Shown piece after piece: positions 1-11,066 of a stretch of DNA of 64,000 nucleotides; positions within the stretch are counted from its first letter, which is position 1; every line of letters starts with the position of its first letter. The notes below the pieces were generated by a model. The model had not been told where the DNA came from. It did no database searches and saw only the letters and a list, made by a program, of their open reading frames with translations. The DNA is from Siphonodentalium dalli (Eukaryota > Mollusca > Scaphopoda > Gadilida > Siphonodentaliidae): positions 100,344,278 through 100,408,277 of the forward strand of contig CP136069.1 of the NCBI GenBank assembly GCA_032622095.1, given 5' to 3'. The position numbers were made by a program, and so were the translations under genes.

Positions 1-300
1 GGTTCCGGATGAAGTACCCTCCCTTGATATTGTGTTAACATCCGTTCTGCTACTGGTAACTGGAGTGGATTCATGATCGATTAGAAGTTTCAATATCATT
101 GGAAACCAGAACTGTCTTGGCCAATGAGGATCTACATGTGTATTAAATCGCTCACTGAAAATGACATATATGTTGTAAGACTTGGGGAATCAATGGAATT
201 GGTGGAAATGCATACACATACATGTACATGCTCCCCCATGAAATGGAGAGGGCATCTATTACAAATTGGGGTCTTCTAGTTGTGAAAAATCACAAACAGA
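1..300. other. Unassigned AT-rich sequence
   Basis: No exon, terminal repeat or recognisable repeat family could be supported here. It lies downstream, in the - strand sense, of the retroelement RNase H fragment and may be the rest of that element, whose far end is outside the window. Confidence 0.3.
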
Positions 301-729
301 TCAATGTTTGCATGTAGACCCCAAATACAAAAATTCTTTTAAACTATTATTAAATCCAACTCCCATTCTATCTCCCTCACATAACACCGGCTGAGAAAAT
401 CTACAAGCTGGTTCTGGACCCCTGGTACTATTATGTGAGCTGATTTTAGAACCAAAGTGCCTGACTAACTGACAGAGGGATCTGGATCTTGTATTGTCGT
501 TTCGTATAAGCACCTCTTTGTGACACCAAATCTTGTCTGCCCTGCAAAATGGGACCCGGCCCATTCTGAAGACTAGCATCGGTTGTGATCGAAACCGTTT
601 TTTTTTCGATCTGAAAAGAGGAATCGGCCCTGTTGCATGTTTGGTATTTGTTACCACCAGCTTAGATGGGGTACCAGATATTGTGTACACGGGACCATGA
701 CCTCGTATAAATGGTGAACTAGTTGCCAT
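301..729 (-). pseudogene. DIRS-like retroelement, RNase H-region fragment
   Basis: A 142-codon open frame. Its middle reads HKEVLIRNDN followed by RSRSLCQLVRHFG, then RGPEPACRFSQPVLC and an EGDRMGVGFNNSLKEF stretch. In DIRS-type (tyrosine-recombinase) retroelements the RNase H domain has a 'V.IRTDNT' strand, a 'GTRSRSLCQL' helix and a later 'ADFLSRP' motif, so the order and spacing fit. The segment normally lying between DNT and RSRSLCQL is missing, and the frame opens without a real domain start, so this is a decayed copy. It sits downstream on the - strand of the RT-end fragment at 860-1243, the expected order. Assignment is from motif memory only; a different LTR-type pol is the alternative. 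Confidence 0.5.
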
Positions 730-859
730 CTTTTCAAGAGATACATCTGAATGGGTCTCATGTCAAGACTAGCATTCTGAATCAACTCCAGACATGATGC
801 TACGATGCCTAACAGATGCAGATAACTGCAGGTAGTGTCCCATCATCTCAACGGATCCA

Positions 860-1243
860 TTACTGCTTGTTGGGAGTACTGTTATATGATATACTGTGAC
901 AAACTAACCCTTTGTCCAAATGAAACATGGCTCCCAAAATAAGTTTACATTTTAATCGTTTTTTGATCTTTTGACATTTATCAATAAACTCAGATTTAGA
1001 TTGGTTTCCACGAACATCTCCCTGTCTTGAAATAGGCTTGTTCGAGATGAATTTAGACAAATCCAGTCGTCTATATAAACAACTAGACGTACTAGTAGAC
1101 CCATCTGGCATAAGTACATGGCTACACTGAATCAGAATTTTTTTTTCTTGTGATCTTCCCACAATTGTGCATGGAGATATGCATCCTGTACCAGTATATC
1201 TCCATTGAATAACCCAATCTCCCTTTTGTATGTAAAAGGACAA
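860..1243 (-). pseudogene. DIRS-like retroelement, reverse-transcriptase-end fragment
   Basis: A 127-codon frame whose C-terminal third reads KCKLILGAMFHLDKGLVC. This resembles the stretch after the catalytic YxDD block in DIRS-type reverse transcriptases ('LG..F.L.KG.V.PT'). The N-terminal two thirds (with GDWVIQWRYTGTG) are not recognised, and no YxDD catalytic motif is visible, so the enzyme is not functional. It lies between gag-like pieces upstream and an RNase H fragment downstream, all on the - strand. Confidence 0.4.
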
Positions 1244-1474
1244 GACCTTTTTAGAGTATCCACGTTGAAGGGTTCTTTCCGATGATGTTTGAAGTTAGAA
1301 GTCTTTGAGAAAACGTCATTTTGTTCAAATGAGTTTCATTCACACCATTTTGAATGACATCTTTAATATTTTTAATATTTTTCCAAGCTTGTTGAAAATT
1401 TGTGAATCATCCTCCGACTGGTACATTCGGATATGGATGCTTGATTAACATATACATTTCTTACCATTAAAGAG

Positions 1475-2181
1475 TCATCTGCGTTGTGATTTTCCTCTGG
1501 TAGAATCACTGTCATATCGTCCACCTCGTCTGGATCCGTCTAAGAGAACCTTGTCCAGCAGTTTTGGCATTTCCTCTGCCATGAAAAAGAATCCTTTGGA
1601 ACTATATTTGGAATTTCGAAAAATCTCAAACTCAGCTGATTTTGATGTGGACGGATGGTCCCGATCATTACTAACAATTCCGCACATTCCGGCCAGATTA
1701 ACAGTTCTTGTAACTTTCCTGAGAGGATTTGTCTGTCAAATTTCACATAGAAGTTTTGATTGACGACAAAAGTTTACTCACAACTTTATTTTTATCTTTG
1801 TTCCCTCTGAGAAAACTTTCAAGCTTATCCCCGAATAACCTGTCTGACGTTAACGGTAAAATGACTAAGTCCTTGGGATCTGCTGCCTGATGCAATTAAT
1901 TTGCATTGCTGATTGCTGTTTGTCGACAAATCAAATGATGCACGACCCCTTCATGGCCTAATTGATCTAACACTTTAGACGAGATAAAAATTTTCCTAAT
2001 TTGATTTTGTTGTTAGTTGATTCAAGTCAACCACCTCAGCTTGCACACCTTCCACGAGGCTTGTTGTATATAGACATTCCCATCTTCGCAGCGGCCTGAC
2101 CTCTATAAGCTGTCTTTTTAATGAATTTGAATGGATTGGAAAACAACTTTCTTCCAGATCTGATTTTTGTTGACTTTCCAT
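1475..2181 (-). pseudogene. DIRS-like retroelement, gag-like region, frameshifted
   Basis: Three overlapping short - strand frames (1996-2181, 1540-1746, 1475-1687) read as pieces of one polar protein interrupted by stops and frame changes. Between about 1760 and 1860 the - strand gives LPLTSDRLFGDKLESFLRG and KNKVVSKLL, and the end near 1480 is arginine/glycine/serine-rich (SRRGGRYDSDSTRGKSQRR). A basic, low-complexity end of a nucleocapsid-like protein just before the polymerase fragments suits a gag-type product. The call rests on position and composition, not on a diagnostic motif. Confidence 0.35.
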
Positions 2182-2306
2182 GTGTCCTTATCAAACACTA
2201 TTGTACAAATTCATCCAAAGAAGGTACTAGTACTAGTATTTTCAAGAGATCATTTGAAAACTCCTAAAATAACTTTCAGGAAGAGCAGTTAAAAAACATT
2301 GGCTCT

Positions 2307-4442
2307 TTACTCACTGTCGGATACCCGTTCAGGTTCGGACATTCCAAGATGGCGGCGCCCACTAAAGAAGATAAACGGTAAGTGTATATATTGTCCCCAA
2401 GCATCAATTAACGACATCTTTCGGTGATACACCTTTAAACAGTTATGTAGGAATTTGTATGCCCAACACCTACGTAACACGCCTTTCGCATTACAGGCAT
2501 GTGAATTGTTGTATTTGGCGTGTCAAGTCATAATTTTTCGAAATTTTATCGAGGCGGGAAATGTTTGCTTTTTCGAAATTTTTTGGCCCTGGGATCATGG
2601 ATCGGCAAATTTATGTATTGTTGTGGGTAGATTAGGTTACCACACATCTCCGGAATTCAAACCGGCGATATTTTTATTGTCTAACTCCGAAAAACTACCT
2701 TTGAAAATTTCAAAATGTTCAGGTTCAGATTTGCAATATTCCCGATGATTTTGTTCAGGTTCAGACACAATTTTCGTTCGGGTTCGGACAAATTTCGTTC
2801 AGGTTCGGACGCATCAAAACCTCACCTATAAGTGACATGGCGAGCCTTTACATGAGTTTTTAAATTGCCGTGTCGTTTAAACAGTCTGAAACACTGTGCA
2901 TTTCAGTTCAGCCTTTTCACCCTCATGCTGACACTTCAAGTGCCGTCTTAATGTTGACATTCTTGAAAATGCTTGATTGCATTTGTAGCATATGAAAGGT
3001 GTTTCCTTGTTGTGGGTTGTCGATGAGTGTGCTGTTAATTAATCCTTGTCAGATTAGCCGGAATGCAAAAATACCAATTGTCATTGTCAGTAATTTCTGT
3101 ACAGTTTTCAAGCAAATATATCAAATAAATCTTATGTTATACATGTATACTCATTTAAGTTATTTTCACTAGCCATTGATGGCTTGTGTATACGCCCCGT
3201 ATCAACATATGTTTTACACGGAAATTCGTAATTTAGTTTTTGGCTCCTGTCATAAATTAATTGATATCAAATTATGAACTTTGAAGATAACCTGTTGATT
3301 TGAACGTTTACAGAATACATCTTCAATAAATTACTGGTAGTACCAACGATCCAATATCGATAATATACAGAAAGATTAGTAATTTGAGTCGGAGAACGTT
3401 TACAGAATACATCTCCGACTCAAATCTTTCTATATATTATTGATATTCGATCGTTGGTATTACCTGGAATTTACTGAAGATGGCACACAGTACCACTTTA
3501 ACTCAGTTCTGAAATTGACATGAATGTTACCAAGCTCCGTGCAAAGTTCAGTGCAAGACTTAGCTTAGCAAGGGGACTGAACTCTGTTTTGCAGCTTGGA
3601 ATGTTACATCACCACCAGTGAATACCAGTCTAATATCAATGGCCATGCGTGCACTAACATGTAACAGGAAGATGTATCGACAGTTATGGACAGTTATCTG
3701 CTCAGGGTCATCTACCTGCGGCGACCTTCGTGGGCTTGTATGTGGATATGGAGGGGAACCAATTGAGCGCATATATGTATCTCACATGCATAAAATAAGA
3801 AAGTCCGCCCAAATTATTCGCGAGTGCATGGGCTAAAACCATGCCATGTGTTCCCCATTTATTGTTTTTTTTTAAGAATAGAAGATAATCAATACTTTCA
3901 AAAACACAATAAGAACGCGACTGCACATCGGCATGTCATTTCTATGCTTGGTTTTTGATGCATCCGAACCTGAACGAAATTTGTCCGAACCCGAATGAAA
4001 ATTGTGTCTGAACCTGAACAAAATCATCGGGAATATTGCGAATCCGAACCTGAACATTTTGAAATTTTCAAAGGTCGTATTTGAATTCTGAAGATGTGTG
4101 GTAACCTAATCTACCCACAACAATACATAAATTTGCGGATCCATGATCCCAGGGGCAAAAAATTAAGAAAAAGCGAAAATTTCCTAGCCTCGATAAAATT
4201 TCGAAAAATTATGACGACTTGACGCACCAAATACAACAATTCACATGCCTGTAATGCGAAAGGCGTGTTTCGTAGGTGTTGGGCATACAAATTCCTACAT
4301 AACTGTTTAAAGGTGTATCACTGAAAGATGTCGTTAATTGATGCTTGGGGACAATATATACACTTACCATTTATCTTCTTTAGTGGGCGCCGCCATCTTG
4401 GAATGTCCAAACCTAAACGGGTATCCATCCGACAGTGTTACT
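2307..4442. mobile_element. 2.1-kb DNA transposon with ~500-bp inverted arms, 5-bp target duplication TTACT
   Basis: The element runs 2312-4437. Its left arm (to about 2825) and right arm (from about 3950) are near-identical inverted copies of about 0.5 kb, starting CACTGTCGGAT. TTACT occurs directly before the left end (2307-2311) and after the right end (4438-4442), a clean 5-bp duplication. A CACTG start with 5-bp duplication recalls Transib-type elements, but no transposase is present, so this is only a suggestion. The arms contain repeated GTTCAGGTTCGGAC units and one copy each of CCAAGATGGCGGC. It splits the DIRS-like retroelement, so it is the younger insertion. Confidence 0.75.
3318..3482. 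repeat. Perfect-to-near-perfect 75-bp-arm palindrome inside the 2.1-kb element
   Basis: Two arms of about 75 bp (3318-3394 and 3413-3482) are inverted copies around a short loop of about 18 bases. The motif GAACGTTTACAGAATACATC occurs both before the palindrome and in the loop. It lies in the middle of the 2312-4437 element and may be a second, nested foldback. Confidence 0.75.
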
Positions 4443-4990
4443 ATGCCAAGAAGCTTCGATCACTTTTTTTTCTGTGCTTCATCTAAGGTCAGTCTACTGA
4501 CACATTCAGGCTGTTTTAAGTGTTTAGGTAAAACATCTTTAAATACCAAAAAAGGTCCACTGTAAGCCCTTGTTTAATGTATACTAAGTGTTTAACTTTG
4601 TTTTGAATAACAGTTGTGTCATCAAAACTTGTCCATGGCCTGACACCGACAACACATCGTCGTCTGAACTACTGACACCGTTATCACAGATTACTGTGTG
4701 TCTTTTGCACATTGACATTCGTATCAAATTGGTAGTTTTGCTTTTCGGACAGCCTCTTCGGCTCCTAAGCATTAATCTTGTGTTGTCTTACGGCCGATCT
4801 TGAAGATACCCTAGACTTAGAGTGTTTATCGGGCAATCTAGAAGATCACCTGGTCTGAGTACTTTGACATAGACCGACAATAATGTCTAACTTTTCGCCG
4901 GTCTCCTTGCGAAGTTCCGACATTTCCCGTTCTTGCGAGGCAATCTATTCCTCCATAAAATCGTAGCGCGACCTTCGTTTGGTCTTATGC
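4443..4990 (-). pseudogene. Retroelement remnant, possibly gag N-terminal part
   Basis: On the - strand this stretch yields broken frames such as SELRKETGEKLDIIVGLC and a serine/arginine-rich piece around 4700-4850. It continues on the far side of the 2.1-kb insertion from the gag-like pieces at 1475-2181, in the same direction. I read it as the other half of the same decayed retroelement. No intact frame is left. Confidence 0.3.
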
Positions 4991-5075
4991 CTCAGATTCT
5001 GACATTGTAAGAGCAGCAGAAAAATTCGGCATGTCTGATTGGGAGCGCCGAGAAATCAGACTGGTTATATGGGCA

Positions 5076-5108
5076 ATGCGCATGCTCTGCCCGGTTAGAG
5101 TATTTAAA
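5076..5108 (+). promoter_or_regulatory. Possible core promoter: NRF-1-like site and TATA-like box
   Basis: ATGCGCATGC (5076-5085) matches the palindromic core bound by NRF-1-type factors, and TATTTAAA (5101-5108) is a TATA-like element. The pair CCGGTTA / TAACCGG brackets the TATA-like box as an inverted repeat. The local sequence to 5200 is richer in CpG than its surroundings. A start site near 5130 would give a leader of about 75 bases before the ATG at 5205. The alternative is that this is a terminal repeat of the neighbouring retroelement. Confidence 0.35.
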
Positions 5109-5204
5109 AAACTTTAACCGGGAGACAGAACGAAACGTGACGCGTTTCAGGAAGTTTTGGGCGGCGAGTTTGCAGAGGTTTAGATATCTAATTCTGAATG
5201 AATT

Positions 5205-5211
5205 ATGTCAG
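5205..5211 (+). CDS. Candidate first coding exon (Met-Ser-) of a host membrane-protein gene
   Basis: ATG TCA G is followed by a splice donor. Removing the hAT element next to it restores the original site CAG|GTGAGT, a consensus donor, as still present at 14636 after the right-hand target duplication. The exon ends in phase 1, and the exon at 19372 begins with the two bases needed (G+CA gives Ala), so the join reads Met-Ser-Ala-Cys-Phe-Val. In the present sequence the donor reads CAG|GTGTAG because the transposon begins at 5215, so it is weakened. A promoter-like stretch lies just upstream. The evidence is splice-site quality and phase only; a chance one-in-three phase match is possible. Confidence 0.4.
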
Positions 5212-7199
5212 GTGTAGTGATGCGGACCGGTCCGGTCCACTGCCAAGTTGGTCCAGTCCGGTTCCGGTCCAGGCCATTCCAGTCAGGTACACATGCCTGG
5301 ACCGGTCCAAAACGGTCCGGTCCACCTATTGTAGTTAGGGAGCCCACATATGTTCCATTTACACTTTTGCGTACAAAAGGTTTGACCCCCTATAGTTGGT
5401 ACCAATAATGGAACATTCTGAAAAAACCGATTTCTTAAGTTGCACATTCCTGGGGTTTAGGGGCCACTGAACCCCAAAAAGTGCCAAAAATCACTTCTAT
5501 TTACACTTCCGCGTACATCGATGCATTTTGGTTTGATGATACTCCTAAGTGTACTGATTAAGAAAACACAACTTAAGAAAGGGATTTTCCTGGGGTTTTC
5601 AGATAAGAAAGGGGGTCCCATGCTGAACCCCCAAAACGTGATTTTTCACCTTTTTTTTACACTTTCGCGTACATCCATAATTTTTGGTCTCAAAGTACTT
5701 TGATATATACTAATTATAAAAACACAACTTAAGAAGCAACTTTTCCTGGGGTTTTAAGATAAGAAGGGGGTCATCGGGTCACCCCTCAAAACGTAAAAAA
5801 TCACTTTTATTTACATGATTGCATTCGTCCAACGTGTGTGTATGTGGGTACACCCCTGGAACGTTGCACTATTACATCCAATACATCCCTAAATCGATAC
5901 GATCAACTTAAGAAATATATATTCATGTCGTTTTCTGATAAGAACGAGACTTGTTACCCCCCCCCCCCCCCACAACCGATCCATTTTCTAGAACTATAAG
6001 TGAGCCAGTTTTATGAAAATTATAGCGGGAAAATCTGGTAAAATGTACACAAATGTATATATTTTCGTGAAGCTAAGACATAATGACACTTTTTTGGGCC
6101 AAAATTGAAACTCACCATCAACGATGGCCGACAAAATGGCCACCAGAAGTTGAAAATATGACATTTTTTCACAAATATCTTCTAGATCAATTCATGCTGT
6201 TTGGAACTGGTTGAGTAATGCAACTTCATTTTGTGTTCTGTATATTAACTGATCATTGGAGCAATTAAATATGCAAGTATTGGGGTCCTAACCCCTTCCA
6301 ATCCCTTAAAAATTCGATTGTACAGAATGCGGTATAAAATTTCACCAAAAAATCACAATTGGGATTCTAGTCATATTTCAACAAGAAATTAACAGAACTT
6401 TGTAATGTAAGTGAGGCATATCATTACCTATGACCTATGAATATTCCAAATCACTGGAACCAAAATTCTTACTTTGGCCCAAAATGGCTGCCAATATGGC
6501 CGCCAAAATATGGAAAATGTTAAATATTACACCAGCGTGTCCTGCAATCGCTTACAAGTTGTGTTGATGTATAAAATTGGCTATTCTGCATTCTATACAT
6601 TGAATACTAACATGTCTGATGCACCATGGTTAATTGTTACTATTTTCACCACTGACATCGTCAAAAATATTGGACTTTTCTCTCACAAACTTGACATAAA
6701 TATTGGCAAAAATTCAGTTTTCAGGTTTGGACCATTTTTTCAGGTAAAATATAACTATCTTTGGATTGAAAGGAGTTTATTGTTTTGGTCTATCTTAAAT
6801 GTGTCACACTACGGTGTTTATAGACCAAATTGCTCAAGATGGCTTCCAAAATGGCAACCAAATTTGTAAAATGCTAATTTTTTATCCCGAACATTCTCTG
6901 CATTGTCCGAAAAGGTAGCAAATTGTGACTCACTTGGTTATTATACGTGTTATGTTAATTAACTGACAACTACATGTTCCATTCCCAGTTGTCCCAGTTC
7001 TGTTTGTGTGGCATGACAAATTCATTTTAATGCATGTAATTTTGCCGAGAACCTCTTTTGTGATTTTGGCCATATTTATTGAAAGGAAATGGGCAGAACT
7101 TTGAGACAGAACTGAGATGGACCATAATCTTGGCTATTCTGGTCCATTATGATAAACAAATGTCAACAGGATACAGTGTGGATGCCAAGATCGTAGCCA

Positions 7200-8880
7200 G
7201 GGAGTTACTCTGTGATCATATGTGAGGTGAATAGGTATACAGGGAGTTATTGTATGTCATGACTGATGTGAGTAGGGTATACAATGAGTGACTATATGGT
7301 TATGAGTGGGTTGTCCATGGTAAGATGCATCTAGGTATACAGGGAGAGATCATGGTCAGATGTGAGGTGAATCGGTATGCATGGAGTGACTGTATGGTGT
7401 ATGATTGTGTATATCCAGTACGGGTGCACCACGTGTGCCTGTATGGTCATTGGTGTGGTGTATGGATATAGCTACATGGTCATCTATGTGTTGATTATGT
7501 ATATATGGAGTGAATGTAAGGTCATGGGTGTGGATGTACATGTGTTGTCTGTATGATCATAGATGGGGTGTGTGGATAAATAGGTAGTGATTTTATGGTT
7601 ACGGGTAATGTGTGTAGGTATACATGGAATGGCTGTACAGTCATGATTGAATATGAATACCTGGAGTAAGCTGCGTGGATATTGTCGAGCGTGTGGGTAC
7701 ATAGGGAGTGTCCTTGTGGTAACGGGTGGGATGTATATTTATATATCTCGTGGATGTATTATCATTGGTGGGGTGTATAGGGCTTAGCTGTATTATCATG
7801 GATGGCGTTTATGATTATACAGTGAATTGCTGAATTGTCATGTGTGAGGTGTATATGTAAGTATGGATTGTTTGAGTGGTCGTATGCGCGGTTTTTTTGT
7901 ATATTTGGAAGGGCTGAATGGCCATTAGTGAGGTTTACATGTATACCTGGAGTGAATCTATGGTCTAGGGTGGGCTGCATATGTGTATCGAGTGGTTATA
8001 TGACTATGTGTGTCGAATAGGTATACAGGTAGTGACTGTATGGTTAATGGTGATATGAGTACATGTAGGTATACAAGTAGTGACTGTATGAGCATAAATG
8101 TAATGATCATCTATACAGGGTGTGACAGGGCGTATGGGTATACATGCACCTGGTGTTCCTGTTTGGTGACTCGTGTCGGTTATCGTCATGTGTAGGTTAT
8201 ACCAGTATACACACGTGTTGCTTTATTGTCATGGGCGAGGGATATGTGTATATAGCGAGTGGCTATATGGCCATGGGTGAGGTACATATGCATACATGGA
8301 GTGACTATACTGACATGGCTGTGAGTATTAGTATATCTTGAGTGGCTATTCGGCTATGGTGTGACAAATATGGATCCAGGGATTGACATGGCCAATGTGA
8401 TGTGAATATGTATACAAGGATTGACCATGATTGTGTATGAATGTTTTGAATAGGTACACACGGGGTGACTATATGGCCATAGGTCAGGTGAAGGAGTATA
8501 CCAGGTAACATGGGTGAGGGTATGTGTATGAAGCGAGTGTCTATATGGCCATTGGTGATGTGCATATGTATACCGGAGTGACTTTATGGTCATTGTTGTG
8601 GTGTTGATGTATATATTGATTGACTATTTGACCATGCGTTTGGAGAATATGTAACAGGGGATGACCTTATGGCAAATGGTGAGATGAATGGGTATACAAG
8701 GAGTGACTATTGGTTATGGGTCATGTTTAGGAGTATACCCCGGTGTGCCTGCATTGTGACGCGTGGCTGTATGGTCATTCGTGTCATGTGTCAGGTGTAC
8801 ATGTATACAGTGGGTCACTATATGGTTATGTCTGTGGTGTTTATGTATATATGTAATGACTGTGTGATAATGGGTGGCTA
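7200..8880 (+). repeat. ~42-bp minisatellite, long arm of foldback copy 1
   Basis: Degenerate units with consensus pieces GTGACTGTATGGTCATGGGTG and GGTATACATGGA recur about every 38-48 bp (typically 42). Because 42 is a multiple of three, the array gives spurious open frames with 14-residue repeats on the opposite strand. Those frames are not annotated as genes. Confidence 0.85.
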
Positions 8881-8944
8881 TCGCTTTCCCACGATATGAC
8901 ATAACCTCTCTATTGATTAACATATCCTTGAGTTATTCTGGAAA

Positions 8945-9600
8945 GCGATAGCCACCCAAGGTACACATGTACAAACCACCCATTACCCCAGTCACTCTAT
9001 ATGTACATAAACACCACACACATGACAACATAGTCACCCACTTTATACATGTACATGTACTAGTACACCTGATCATACAGCCATACTTATACAGCTTATA
9101 CCACAAATGACGATACAGCCACGAGTCACCATGCATGGACACCAGGTATACAACTACTACACCCGACACATGACCATATAGTCACTCTATGTATACATAT
9201 TCACTACATTCACGATAATACAGTCACTCATTGTATACATATTCACCTCACCATGGACCATACAGCCACTACATGTATACCTATTCGCCATACCCATGAC
9301 CATAGAGTCAAACCAGGTATACATATGCACATCACCAATGGTGAGCCCTTCCAGATATACCAATATCCGCACATACGACCACTCATAAGTTCCATACTTG
9401 CCATACTCATACACGCCATCCATGATAATAAATCTACTCCCCATACACCACCAATGATAACACATCCACAACATATATAAATATACGTCCCACCGCTACC
9501 AACAGGGCACTCCCTATATACCCACACATCATTCATGACCATACAATAACTCCCTGTATTATCTATTACCCTCATCTATGATCATAGAGTAACTCCCTGG
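8945..9600 (-). repeat. ~42-bp minisatellite, short arm of foldback copy 1
   Basis: Same unit as the long-arm array but inverted (CAGTCACTC, TGTATACCTATTCACCTC). It is only about 0.65 kb against 1.7 kb in the other arm, so the arms of the foldback differ mainly by array length. Confidence 0.85.
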
Positions 9601-11066
9601 CTGCCATCTTGGCTTCCACCCTGTATCCAGTTGATAAATTTTTATCATAATGGGCCAGAATACCCACATATCATGGTTCAGCTCAGTTCCGTCTCAAAGT
9701 TCTGCCCATTTCCTTTCAATAATATGGCCAGAATCACAAAAGAGGTTCTCCGCAAAATTCCATACTGCAACTTTAATATGAAATTTGTCATGCCCCATAC
9801 GGAACTGGGACAAACATAATAGAACGTAGTTGTCAGTTAATTACATTGTAACTAACACGTACAATAACCAAGTGAGTCACAATTTGCCACCTTTTTCGGA
9901 TAACGCAGAGAATAATGTTCGGGGATATGTTAACTTTTAACTTTTTACAAATTTGGTTGCCATTTTGGAAGCCACCTTGAGCAATTTAGTCTACAAAACA
10001 CCGTAGTGTGACACATTTAAGATAGACCAAAACAATAAACACCTTTCAATCCACAAATGGTCGAACCCTGAAAAGTTATTTTTTGCCGATATTTATGTCA
10101 AGTTTGTGAGAGAAAATTCCAATATTTCTGGTGATGTCAGTGGTGACAATAGTAAAAATGATTCATGGTGCATCAGACATATTAGTATGCAATGTATAGA
10201 AAACAGATTAGCCAATAATTGTGTACATCAACCACAACTTGTAAGCGGTTGCAGGACACCCTGGGGCAATATTTACCATTTTCCATATTTTGGCGGCCAT
10301 TTTCGCAGCCATTTTGAGCCAAGGTAAGATTTATGGTTCCAGATATTTGGAATATCCATAGGTAATGATATGCCTCACTTACATTACAATGTTCTTTTCA
10401 TTTCTTGTTGAAATATGACTAGAATCCCAATTGTGATTTTTTGTAAAATTTTGTAATGCGTTCTGTAAAATCGAATTTTTAAGGGATCGGAAGGGGTTAG
10501 GACCCCAATACTTGCATATTTAATTGCTCCAATGATCAGTTAATATACAAAACACAATATAAAGTTACATTACTCAACCAGTTCCAAACAGCATGAATTG
10601 ATCTAGAAGATATTTGTGAAATAATGTCATATTTTCAACTTCCGACGGCCATTTTGGCGGCCATCTTGGATGGTGAGTTTCAATTTTGGCCCAAAAAAGT
10701 GTCATGTCTTAGCTTCACGAAAATATATACATTGGTATACATTTTACTAGATTTTCCCGCTATAATTTTCATAAAACTGGCTCACTTATAGTTCTAGAAA
10801 ATGGATCGGGTTGTGGGGGGGGGGGGGGGGTAAAGTCTCGTTCTTATCAGAAAACGACATGAATATATATTTCTTAAGTTGATCGTATCGATTTAGGGAT
10901 GTATTGGTTGTAATAGTGCAACGTTCCAGGGGTGTGCGCACATACACACACGTTGGACGAATGCAATCATGTAAATAAAAGTTATTTTTTACGTTTTGAG
11001 GGGTGACCCGATGACCCCCTTCTTATCTTAAAACCCCAGGAAAAGTTGCTTCTTAAGTTGTGTTTT

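Noticed and set aside
5205-5408. 67-codon frame starting at the candidate exon-1 ATG
   Set aside because: After the first two codons it reads through the hAT terminal repeat, so it is kept only as the first exon; the rest is transposon sequence.
6474-6869. 131-codon frame, with a 148-codon relative at 24420-24866 on the other strand
   Set aside because: They are the same foldback-arm sequence in two copies. The other two arms are broken, no domain or start context is visible, and paired ATGGCNGCC motifs explain the start.
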